Below are positions 4,556 through 10,734 of a stretch of 10,734 bases of DNA, in pieces (position 1 is the first letter of the stretch; every line of letters starts with the position of its first letter). The notes under the pieces are model-generated. The model was not told the origin of the DNA, made no database searches, and saw only the letters and a program-made list of their open reading frames with translations. A program made the translations under genes and the position numbers. This DNA is from an uncultured Oscillibacter sp. (GTDB lineage: Bacteria; Bacillota; Clostridia; Oscillospirales; Oscillospiraceae), in the NCBI GenBank assembly GCA_910586735.1, contig CAJUJW010000078.1:1-10734 (forward strand). The letters run 5' to 3'.

Positions 4556-7303
4556 TTGGAGCAGCACGGAAGAAGAGAAGCGGCGCCGCCCCCCCGGCCT
4601 CAGGCCCGGCGCAGGAAGCGCAGGGGACCGACCCCCCTGGGCATCGTCTTGGGCACCGTCAAATGGATATTTATCACGCTGTGGACAGTCCTGCTCATCG
4701 GGGTGTGCACGGCGCTGATCGGCCTGCACTTTTTTAAGGAGTATATTGAGACCTCGGTGATCCCCAACGTGGAGGTCCGGGCGGAGGACTACACCATGAG
4801 CCTCAGCTCCTTCGTCTACTACGAGGACAAGGAGACCGGGACCTGGAAGGAGTTCCAGAACGTCCACGGGGTGGAGAACCGCATCCTGGTGGACCTGGAC
4901 GAGATGTCCCCCTACCTGTGGCAGGCCGCCGTGGCCGTGGAGGACAAGCGGTTCTTCCAGCACCAGGGCGTGGACTGGATTCGGACCCTGGGCGCGGTAA
5001 GGGACCTGGTCATCGGGGACGGCAGCTACGGCGGGTCTACCATCACCCAGCAGGTGCTGAAAAACATGACAAAGGACAACAGGCCCTATGTCAACCGGAA
5101 GGTTCGGGAGATTTTCCGGGCCTTGGAGTTTGAGAAGAACTACAAGAAGGAGTATATCCTGGAGCTGTACCTGAACACCATCTTTCTGGGGCAGAAGTGC
5201 TGCGGCGTGCAGACGGCGGCGCAGTTCTACTTCGGCAAGGACGCCAAGGACCTGAGCCTGGCGGAGAGCGCCTGTATTATAGCCATTACCAACAACCCTT
5301 CCCTCTACGGGCCCATGTACGACATCACCTACACCCGGAAAGACGGCACCAAAGTCACCCCCCGGGAGCTGAACAAGGGCCGCCAGGAGTTAATCCTGGA
5401 CCTGATGGCCGACGACGATGTCATCAACCCCGAGACGGGACTGCCCTATATCACCCAGGCCCAGGCCGACGCCGCCAAAGCGGAGGTTCTCCACTTCGCC
5501 GACGGGTCCACCTCCGCCGACGAGATCGTGGAAAAGGCCGTGGGCAAAATCGAGATCAACTCCTGGTTCGTGGATCAGGTGCTCCGGGACGTGGCCCGGG
5601 ACCTCCAGGACGAGTTCCACATCACGGAGGACGAGGCCTACACCCGCCTCTACAACAGCGGATATCACATCTACACCACCCTGGACCCCAAGATTCAGTC
5701 CCTGGCGGAGAGCGTCTACGAGGACCGAAGCAACCTGGACGTGACCTCCCGGAACGGCCAGCCCCTCCAGTCCGCCATTACCATCATCGACCCCTACACG
5801 GGGAACATTGTGGCCATGGTGGGCAAGGTGGGGGAGAAGGACCGGAACCTGGGCTGGAACTACGCCACGGGCAAACGGCAGGTGGGCTCCTCCATGAAGC
5901 CCCTGACGGCCTACGCCCCCGCCCTGGACGCCGGGGTCATCACCCAGGGCTCCGTCTTTGACAACTACCCGGTCCAGGAGCTCAACGGCAGCCCCTGGCC
6001 CAAGAACTCCCCCCAGGGCTACAGCGGCTTTACCACCGTCAAGACCGGTATCCAGAGGTCCATCAACACCATCGCCGTCCAGGCCCTCCAGTCCGTGGGG
6101 GTGGAGGAGGCCTACCGCTTCGCCACGGAGAACCTGAACCTGGGCCTGGTGGCGGACGACATGGTGGTGGGCGCCCTGGGCATGGGCGGCCTGTCCCATG
6201 GCCTGAGTACCGTGGAGATGGCGGCGGCCTACGCCTGCTTCGCCAACAACGGGGTTTACAACGAGCCCCGGACCTATGTCCGGGTCACCCGGATCGACAA
6301 CGCCACCGGCCAGGAGGTGACGGTGCTGGAAAACGAGGGAGAGAGCCACGTGGCCATGAAGGAGACCACGGCCTACCTCATGACGGAGATGCTGAAAAAC
6401 GCCGTGGCCGCCGGCACCGGAAACCAGGCGAAATTCAACGGCATGCACATCGCCGGAAAAACCGGAACCACCAACAAAAACTACGACCGGTACTTCGTGG
6501 GCTACACCCCCTACTACGTGGCGGCGGTCTGGACGGGCTATGACAACAACGAACGGATCAGCTACAACGGAAACCCGGCCATCACCATGTGGAAAAAGGT
6601 CATGGAGCCCCTCCACATGGACCTGCCCGACAAGGACTTTGACAACAAGCCCTCCACGGGGCTGACCAAAATCACCGTGTGCCTGGACAGCGGCATGCTG
6701 CCCACGGACGCCTGCCGGGCGGACCCCAGAGGGAACCGGACCGCCTCCTTTGAGGCGGCGGCGGGCACCGGGCCCACGGAGGAGTGTACCATGCACAAGA
6801 TGGTGGAATACTGCACCGAGGGCCACTGCATCGCCGGGGACACCTGCCCGGCGGAGACCGTGGAGCAGCGGGCCTATCTGGACTACGTCCGGGAGGACTA
6901 CGGCCCCAGCATCAAGGCGGACGACGACCAGTACCTCATCAGCAACCTGGAGAAAATCAAGGAGCCCTCGGAGACCAACCCCCTGGGCGGCTGCCCCGTC
7001 CACGAGGGCATGGGCCTGCCTCCCCGGACGGACCCGGAGGACCCCCTGAACCCGGAGGACCCCAACGGCGGAATCACCACGCCGCCCTCCGGCACGACGG
7101 AACCCAACGAGCCCAGCTCCGGCGGCGACAGCCACGAGGGCTACGGCCCCGCGCCCAAGCCCCCGACGCCCACGCCCACGCCGGACCCGGAACCGGAACC
7201 GAATCCGACGACCCCCGCTGAGCCGGTGGAGCCCGGAAACACGGACCCCGCGCCCAACGGAGGAGGAGGACTGTTCGACGACCTCTGGGGCATCGCCACC
7301 TAG
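4556..7303 (+). CDS. Class A penicillin-binding protein (PBP1A family, bifunctional)
   Basis: This 915-residue protein builds peptidoglycan outside the membrane, polymerising lipid II and cross-linking the stem peptides. The cytoplasmic tail is Arg/Pro-rich (1-30), with one membrane helix at about 34-58. The GT51 domain shows EDKRFF (129-134, catalytic Glu129), GGSTITQQ (159-166) and REIFRALEFEKNYKKEYILE (184-203). The transpeptidase shows SSMK (445-448, nucleophile Ser445), SIN (502-504) and KTGT (635-638), so both activities look intact. After it come a cysteine-bearing segment (709-813, seven Cys) and a long Pro/Glu/Thr tail (about 822-900). The start is TTG at 4556, chosen because the strong AAAGGAGG (4537-4544) lies 11 nt upstream and no ATG/GTG fits; the spacing is slightly long. 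The gene has its own promoter and terminator. Confidence 0.96.
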   Translation: MEQHGRREAAPPPRPQARRRKRRGPTPLGIVLGTVKWIFITLWTVLLIGVCTALIGLHFFKEYIETSVIPNVEVRAEDYTMSLSSFVYYEDKETGTWKEFQNVHGVENRILVDLDEMSPYLWQAAVAVEDKRFFQHQGVDWIRTLGAVRDLVIGDGSYGGSTITQQVLKNMTKDNRPYVNRKVREIFRALEFEKNYKKEYILELYLNTIFLGQKCCGVQTAAQFYFGKDAKDLSLAESACIIAITNNPSLYGPMYDITYTRKDGTKVTPRELNKGRQELILDLMADDDVINPETGLPYITQAQADAAKAEVLHFADGSTSADEIVEKAVGKIEINSWFVDQVLRDVARDLQDEFHITEDEAYTRLYNSGYHIYTTLDPKIQSLAESVYEDRSNLDVTSRNGQPLQSAITIIDPYTGNIVAMVGKVGEKDRNLGWNYATGKRQVGSSMKPLTAYAPALDAGVITQGSVFDNYPVQELNGSPWPKNSPQGYSGFTTVKTGIQRSINTIAVQALQSVGVEEAYRFATENLNLGLVADDMVVGALGMGGLSHGLSTVEMAAAYACFANNGVYNEPRTYVRVTRIDNATGQEVTVLENEGESHVAMKETTAYLMTEMLKNAVAAGTGNQAKFNGMHIAGKTGTTNKNYDRYFVGYTPYYVAAVWTGYDNNERISYNGNPAITMWKKVMEPLHMDLPDKDFDNKPSTGLTKITVCLDSGMLPTDACRADPRGNRTASFEAAAGTGPTEECTMHKMVEYCTEGHCIAGDTCPAETVEQRAYLDYVREDYGPSIKADDDQYLISNLEKIKEPSETNPLGGCPVHEGMGLPPRTDPEDPLNPEDPNGGITTPPSGTTEPNEPSSGGDSHEGYGPAPKPPTPTPTPDPEPEPNPTTPAEPVEPGNTDPAPNGGGGLFDDLWGIAT

Positions 7304-7327
7304 GCGGGCATGGAATCATACGGCAAG

Positions 7328-7358
7328 GAAGGAACCCCTCTTGGGGTTCCTTCTTTTT
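7328..7358 (+). terminator. Terminator of the PBP gene
   Basis: A perfect 11-bp stem (7328-7338 with 7343-7353) with a TCTT loop is followed by TTTTT at 7354-7358. It lies 24 bases past the PBP stop and separates the PBP from the spoIIG operon. Confidence 0.92.
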
Positions 7359-7379
7359 GTGGCTGGGGGGTCGACGGAC

Positions 7380-7437
7380 TTCGGCGAAAACGCCCCTCCA
7401 GATTGCGACCGCTTTCCCGCCCGTCCTGTCCTATAAT
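7380..7437 (+). promoter_or_regulatory. spoIIG-type promoter with candidate Spo0A boxes
   Basis: A perfect TATAAT (7432-7437) has no acceptable -35 at 17 bp, but TTGCGA (7403-7408) sits 23 bp upstream. The B. subtilis spoIIG promoter, activated by Spo0A~P with sigma-A, is known for such wide spacing (22 bp). Just upstream, TTCGGCGAA (7380-7388) matches the Spo0A box TGNCGAA at 6/7 on each strand, and GGTCGAC (about 7369-7375) is a weaker 5/7 match. Sporulation control is inferred from this layout and from the genes it serves. Confidence 0.6.
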
Positions 7438-7466
7438 AGCTCTTGAAAAAAGGGGGCGGGCGCGGC

Positions 7467-8564
7467 GTGACGGTCATCTACATAGACAGCGTGTTCCTGC
7501 TGAACGGGCTGATGGACTATCTGCTCCTCCTCTGCGCCGCCCGCCTTGCGGGGCTGCCGCTGAAACGGGGGCGCTACGCCCTGGCGGCCCTGGCCGGGGG
7601 GGCCTACGCGGCGGCGGTGTTCCTGCCGGGCCTGGGCTTCCTGGCCCAGACGCCGGTGAAAATCGCGGCGGGGGTCCTGCTGGGGCTCATCGCCTACGGC
7701 GGGGAGGAGAAACTGCTGCGGCTGGAACTGTTGTTTTTCGCCGTCTCCTGCGCCATGGCGGGCTGTGTGCTGGGCCTGGGACTGCTGGCAGGGGGCGGGG
7801 TCCCGGCGGTGAACGGGGTGTTCTACACCAACGTGGACGCCAGGGCCCTGGTGGTGGCCGCCACGGCGGCCTACGCCGTGCTGTCGGTGGTCTTCCGGGC
7901 GGCGGCGGGCCACGCCGTCCGGGGGGAACTGCTGCCGGTCCGGGTGCGCGTCGCCGGGCGGACGACGGAACTGACGGCCCTGCGGGACACGGGCAGCGGC
8001 CTCCGGGCCCCGGACGGCCGGGCGGTGCTGGTACTGGCCCCCGGCGCTTTGGACCTGCCCCCGGCGGCGGCGAAACTGCTGACCCGGCGGGGCCTGGAGA
8101 CGCCGGAGACGCTTCTGGAGCCCCTGCGGGCCGCCGCCCCGGACCTGCGGCCCCATCTGACGCCCTACCGGGCGGTGGGCACGGCGGGGGGCCTGCTTCT
8201 GACCATACGGACGGACTGGGCGGAAATCAACGGGACCCGGTATCCGGGACTGACGGCGGCTCTGTCCCCCACGGCGCTGGGCGGGGGCTGCGCGGCGCTG
8301 TGGGGCGGACCGGCGGGAAAGGGAGGACGACATGGACATCATCAAAAGGGCGCTGACCCGCGTCTGGAGCGCGATTGTGCTGGCGCTGGTCTGGGTCAGG
8401 GACGCGGCGGGGCGGACGCTGGTCCGCCTGGGACTCCGGCCGGAGGCGGGGGTCCACTACATCGGGGGCAGCGACACCCTGCCCCCGCCGCTGAGCAGGG
8501 AGCGGGAGGCGGAACTGCTGGCCCACATGGACGAGGCGGCCCGGCAGGAGCTGATCGAACATAA
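7467..8564 (+). CDS. spoIIGA: SpoIIGA, pro-sigma-E processing peptidase
   Basis: SpoIIGA is the membrane aspartic protease that cleaves pro-sigma-E at the sporulation septum. The N terminus VIYIDSVFLLNGLMDYLLLL (3-22) is typical, with about five membrane helices up to residue 145 and then a cytoplasmic protease domain carrying the catalytic Asp in RDTGS (Asp174). The end LTAALSPTALGGG (262-274) is the usual C-terminal family segment. I chose GTG at 7467, preceded by AGGGGG about 10 nt upstream; the earlier TTG at 7443 adds a G-rich stretch foreign to the family. The frame stays open to 8564, 233 bp inside sigE, giving 365 residues against about 300 for the family. The last roughly 80 residues (Gly/Pro/Arg-rich) are a shadow of sigE. 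The gene uses very GC-rich codons. Confidence 0.88.
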   Translation: MTVIYIDSVFLLNGLMDYLLLLCAARLAGLPLKRGRYALAALAGGAYAAAVFLPGLGFLAQTPVKIAAGVLLGLIAYGGEEKLLRLELLFFAVSCAMAGCVLGLGLLAGGGVPAVNGVFYTNVDARALVVAATAAYAVLSVVFRAAAGHAVRGELLPVRVRVAGRTTELTALRDTGSGLRAPDGRAVLVLAPGALDLPPAAAKLLTRRGLETPETLLEPLRAAAPDLRPHLTPYRAVGTAGGLLLTIRTDWAEINGTRYPGLTAALSPTALGGGCAALWGGPAGKGGRHGHHQKGADPRLERDCAGAGLGQGRGGADAGPPGTPAGGGGPLHRGQRHPAPAAEQGAGGGTAGPHGRGGPAGADRT

Positions 8565-9087
8565 CCTGCGGCTGGTGGTGTACATCGCCCGGCGGTTCGA
8601 GAACACGGGAATCAATATCGAGGACCTGATTTCCATCGGGACTATCGGGCTCATCAAGGCCGTGGGGACCTACCGGACGGACAAGAATATCAAGCTGGCA
8701 ACCTACGCCTCCCGGTGCATTGAAAACGAGATTTTGATGTACCTCCGCAAGAACGCCAACCGGAAGGGGGAGGTGTCCTTTGACGAGCCCCTGAACACCG
8801 ACTGGGACGGGAACGAGCTCCTGCTCTCCGATGTGCTGGGCACCGACGAGGACGTGGTCATGCGGCCCATTGAGGAGGACGTGGACCGGTCTTTGCTGGC
8901 GGCGGCCATCGACACCCTGTCCCCCAGAGAGCGGGAGATCATCACCCTGCGCTTCGGCCTGGGGGGCGGGAAGGAGCAGACCCAGAAGGAGGTGGCGGAC
9001 CGGCTGGGCATTTCCCAGTCCTACATTTCCCGGCTGGAGAAGCGGATTATCATCCGGCTGAAGAAGGAAATTCTGCGCCTCTCTTGA
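8332..9087 (+). CDS. sigE: RNA polymerase sporulation sigma factor SigE (pro-sigma-E)
   Basis: The 251-residue protein is the early mother-cell sigma factor. Region 2 is nearly canonical (about 78-140: NLRLVVYIARRFENTGINIE, then the ISIGTIGLIKAV and LATYASRCIENEILMYLRK segments), followed by EVSFDEPLNTDWDGNELLLS (147-166) and region 4 (191-249) with the helix-turn-helix TQKEVADRLGISQSYISRLE. The N terminus is the inhibitory pro-sequence with a hydrophobic helix (about 10-22); cleavage by SpoIIGA is expected near 42-43, just before YIGGSDTLPPPLS. The pro-region is about 15 residues longer than the 27 in B. subtilis. A strong GGGAGG lies about 6 nt before the ATG, inside the spoIIGA frame, so translation is probably coupled. 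No sigG gene follows, and no terminator lies between sigE and the T-box. Confidence 0.97.
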   Translation: MDIIKRALTRVWSAIVLALVWVRDAAGRTLVRLGLRPEAGVHYIGGSDTLPPPLSREREAELLAHMDEAARQELIEHNLRLVVYIARRFENTGINIEDLISIGTIGLIKAVGTYRTDKNIKLATYASRCIENEILMYLRKNANRKGEVSFDEPLNTDWDGNELLLSDVLGTDEDVVMRPIEEDVDRSLLAAAIDTLSPREREIITLRFGLGGGKEQTQKEVADRLGISQSYISRLEKRIIIRLKKEILRLS

Positions 9088-9113
9088 CAAGGCGGGAGGG
9101 GGTGTAGTATACT
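9084..9113 (+). promoter_or_regulatory. Promoter of the T-box/valS operon, overlapping the sigE stop
   Basis: TTGACA (9084-9089, perfect) and TATACT (9108-9113) are spaced 18 bp. The sigE stop codon TGA (9085-9087) lies inside the -35 element. Transcription should start near 9120, just ahead of the T-box stem I. Confidence 0.85.
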
Positions 9114-9119
9114 GGCCTC

Positions 9120-9358
9120 CGTACAAACGCGATGATGGGAAGCAGTACCCGGTCTGCCGAGGTTAAGAGAGGACGCGGTTGGTGAGAGCGTCTCCAAGGC
9201 GGCGGGGGAAGTCGTCCCGGAGCGGCGCGGCTGAACGGAGTAGGCCGCGACGGAGGCCCGCCGTTAGAGGGGAGACGAGTGTCCCGCAAGGGAAATTCAG
9301 GTGGTACCGCGGATTTGTATTCGCCCTGAGCCAGGTGGCTTGGGGCGGTTTTCTTTTT
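9120..9358 (+). promoter_or_regulatory. T-box riboswitch, valine specifier (GUC)
   Basis: This leader senses uncharged tRNA-Val and lets transcription continue when valine charging is low. Visible parts in order are the 5' stem I segment GATGATGGGAAGCAGTA (9132-9148), the AGAGAGG and GGTTGGTGAGAGC distal-loop motifs (about 9167-9189), and the specifier loop GAAGTCGTCCC with codon GUC at 9211-9213. Then come the CTGAAC...AGTAGG stem II/III block (about 9231-9245) and the T-box sequence TTCAGGTGGTACCGCGG (9296-9312). Its UGGU would pair with a tRNA ending ACCA, as tRNA-Val does. The specifier agrees with valS, which lies about 1.15 kb downstream behind two other genes. Confidence 0.95.
9322..9358 (+). 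terminator. T-box attenuator terminator
   Basis: An 11-bp stem pairs 9322-9332 with 9337-9347 around an AGGT loop, followed by TTTTCTTTTT at 9349-9358. It competes with the antiterminator formed by the T-box sequence. The ribosome binding site of the next gene starts one base after the U tract. Confidence 0.92.
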
Positions 9359-9371
9359 GGGAGGAGCTGAG

Positions 9372-9953
9372 ATGGTATTCCGGGTGCGGGCGGTTCTGGT
9401 GGAGGAGGACCGGAAGGCGTGGCGGCTGGCTTCCGCTAAGCGGGAAAAATTGGCCCGCAGCGGCTATGGCCTATTCCTGGGACTGTGGCTGGCAATGAAG
9501 CTCCTGGGAATGTTTTTGGCCGGTTGCGGCGCGGTAATCCTCTATGGGACCGGCGCGGAGGATCCCGGAGTGATTAAGGGCGTTTTGCAGGCGATCATAG
9601 CGCTGTACCTCATCGGCGGCGGCGGGTGGCTGCTTCTGACGCTTCCCCGCCCTCCAAAGCGGCCTGAAAAGCTGCCCGACAGGGATTTCCCGCCCTCCGG
9701 CATGCCGGACACACCGGTCCGGGCTGTATTCTTTGGGGACGGGTACTTTGTCCTTTGGGAGGGTCCCGGGAAGGTCCGCCTGGGATATTCGTCCATCAGC
9801 GCCTATTGGGAGGACGAAGGACGGTTTTACCTCTTTTTTGAGGACCGTCTGCCCTTGGTTCTGCCGAAGCGGGGCTTAGCCGGGGGAACGGAAGAGGAGT
9901 TCCGGGATTTCCTGGAACAGGAATTTGGATGGCCTGTGGAAAGGATAAAATAG
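9372..9953 (+). CDS. YcxB-like membrane protein, first gene of the valine T-box operon
   Basis: The 193-residue protein has a short basic N-terminal part (1-31), two membrane helices (about 33-59 and 68-91), a Pro/Lys/Arg-rich linker and a soluble C-terminal domain (about 115-185). That domain follows the YcxB-like pattern: FFGDGYFVLWEGPGKVRLGY (120-139), then YLFFEDRLPLVLPKRGL (153-169), then EEEFRDFLEQEFG. The family's function is unknown; its fold resembles a small PH-like sheet domain next to two helices. The start is ATG 9372 with GGGAGGAG about 5 nt upstream, directly after the terminator U tract. The next gene starts 2 bases after the stop, so the pair is translationally linked. Placing it in a tRNA-Val controlled operon suggests a role during valine shortage, but that is inference. 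Confidence 0.85.
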   Translation: MVFRVRAVLVEEDRKAWRLASAKREKLARSGYGLFLGLWLAMKLLGMFLAGCGAVILYGTGAEDPGVIKGVLQAIIALYLIGGGGWLLLTLPRPPKRPEKLPDRDFPPSGMPDTPVRAVFFGDGYFVLWEGPGKVRLGYSSISAYWEDEGRFYLFFEDRLPLVLPKRGLAGGTEEEFRDFLEQEFGWPVERIK

Positions 9954-9955
9954 CG

Positions 9956-10480
9956 ATGGAATTTCAGTTTGAGACAAGATACGATCAAAAGGGCTTGGCC
10001 GCTATGGCCCGAGCGCTGCGCAAGACGATCCATAAAAAGTGGAACCGGATAGGCCTCATATTAGGCTGGTGCGTCGTGGTACTGGCGGCTCTGCTGGTTG
10101 CTGCGGAGCGGCTGCTGGGCGAACCTTGGACCCTTCGGGACACCATGAACTGCGGCGTCGGCGTGTTTTTGATCGCAGTAATGCTGACCAAGAATCAGAT
10201 CAACGCCTTCTTCGCAAAAAGGAGGATGCTGCCCGGCACGTCGTCCGCAAAGAGCGTTTTTAGGGAGGGAGGCTATACCTTAATTACCGAGGTTGCATTG
10301 ACGGAATTTCACTATGAGGCGGTTCAACAGGTATGCGAGACGGCGGACTACTTTGTCTTCCTGTTCAGCCAGCGGCATGGACAGATTTACGATAAAGCAA
10401 CCCTGAGCGGCGGCACAGTCGAGGAGTTCCGGACCTTCATCACCGAAAAAACCGGAAAGCCGATGGCATATATTAAGTAA
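9956..10480 (+). CDS. Second YcxB-like membrane protein, likely paralogue of its neighbour
   Basis: The 174-residue protein has the same plan as the gene before it: a basic N-terminal segment (about 13-30), two membrane helices (about 31-50 and 62-77) and a soluble C-terminal domain ending VEEFRTFITEKTGKPMAYIK, which aligns with EEEFRDFLEQEFGWPVERIK of the neighbour. Overall identity is otherwise low, so any duplication is old. Function is unknown. The start is ATG 9956 with AAAGGA 10 nt upstream; the in-frame ATG at 9929 would overlap the previous gene and lacks a better site. valS begins 31 nt downstream with no terminator between, so the three genes form one operon behind the T-box. Confidence 0.83.
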   Translation: MEFQFETRYDQKGLAAMARALRKTIHKKWNRIGLILGWCVVVLAALLVAAERLLGEPWTLRDTMNCGVGVFLIAVMLTKNQINAFFAKRRMLPGTSSAKSVFREGGYTLITEVALTEFHYEAVQQVCETADYFVFLFSQRHGQIYDKATLSGGTVEEFRTFITEKTGKPMAYIK

Positions 10481-10511
10481 GAATACAAGTTTACAGAATA
10501 GGAGAACCGAC

Positions 10512-10734
10512 ATGAAAAAAGAACTGCCGAAAGTGTACGAACCCCAGCAGGTGGAGAGCCGCGTCTACGAGATGTGGGAAAACGCCGGGTGCTTTAAGGG
10601 CGACCCGGACCGCTCCAAAAAGCCCTTCTCCATCGTCATGCCGCCCCCCAACGTCACGGGTCAGCTCCACATGGGCCACGCCATGGACTGCACCCTCCAG
10701 GACATCCTCACCCGCTTCAAGCGGATGCAGGGCT
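10512..10734 (+). CDS. valS: Valyl-tRNA synthetase, N-terminal part (cut by window end)
   Basis: ValS charges tRNA-Val with valine at the cost of ATP. The 74 residues present begin MKKELPKVYEPQQVESRVYE, the usual ValS start, followed by the class I active-site segment with PPPNVTGQLHMGHAM (about 43-57), where HMGH is the HIGH signature that binds ATP. The ATG has AGGAG about 7 nt upstream. The rest of the roughly 880-residue enzyme lies outside the window. Its presence explains the valine specifier of the upstream T-box. Confidence 0.96.
   Translation, partial: MKKELPKVYEPQQVESRVYEMWENAGCFKGDPDRSKKPFSIVMPPPNVTGQLHMGHAMDCTLQDILTRFKRMQG

Noticed and set aside
5390..7135. 581-codon minus-strand open frame
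   Set aside because: It is the complement of the class A PBP, His/Gly/Val-rich with no motif; the plus strand carries all PBP motifs.
7310..8356. Plus-strand open frame overlapping spoIIGA in another frame
   Set aside because: It is Gly/Arg/Pro-rich low complexity, begins inside the PBP terminator region, and the alternative frame encodes recognisable SpoIIGA. Its stop at 8356 is noted only as a possible end for a frameshifted spoIIGA.

Overview
The window is GC-rich, low in repeats, and reads as the chromosome of a spore-forming Clostridia member. The SpoIIGA/sigma-E pair, a valine T-box ahead of valS, a DUF1292 protein and GC-rich palindromes with a CCCCTACAA edge best suit the Oscillospiraceae (Flavonifractor/Lawsonibacter/Oscillibacter-like). 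The taxon is inferred from gene content and style, not from a search.

Left end (1-440): the 3' part of tRNA-Glu(CTC) ends at an encoded CCA. A near-consensus promoter follows, then a structured leader of about 170 nt, a lone 5S rRNA and a TTCG-loop terminator. Minus-strand block (447-3359): a small membrane-anchored protein of unknown function with its own promoter, a DUF554 membrane protein, and a large membrane-anchored foldase with two tandem parvulin modules, only the second of which keeps its active-site residues. 3360-4007 has no protein gene. It holds the foldase promoter, a 132-bp element with inverted ends and two strong GC palindromes, and a rod-like structured RNA on the minus strand that I interpret as 6S RNA. 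Next comes a DUF1292 gene (minus), divergent from a class A penicillin-binding protein (plus, TTG start, own terminator).

Right half (7360-10734, all plus): a spoIIG-type promoter with abnormally wide -35/-10 spacing precedes spoIIGA and sigE, the membrane protease and the pro-sigma factor it activates in the mother cell. The spoIIGA frame runs 233 bp into sigE, which is unusual. The -35 of the next unit overlaps the sigE stop codon and drives a T-box riboswitch with a GUC (valine) specifier. Downstream are two YcxB-like membrane proteins, apparently paralogous, and then the start of valS, cut by the window edge. The two membrane proteins therefore sit inside a valine-tRNA-controlled operon.

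Most of the window is core housekeeping and sporulation content. I see no phage, IS, CRISPR or defence system. The items most worth checking are the candidate 6S RNA, the T-box operon with its two membrane proteins, and the spoIIGA/sigE overlap.
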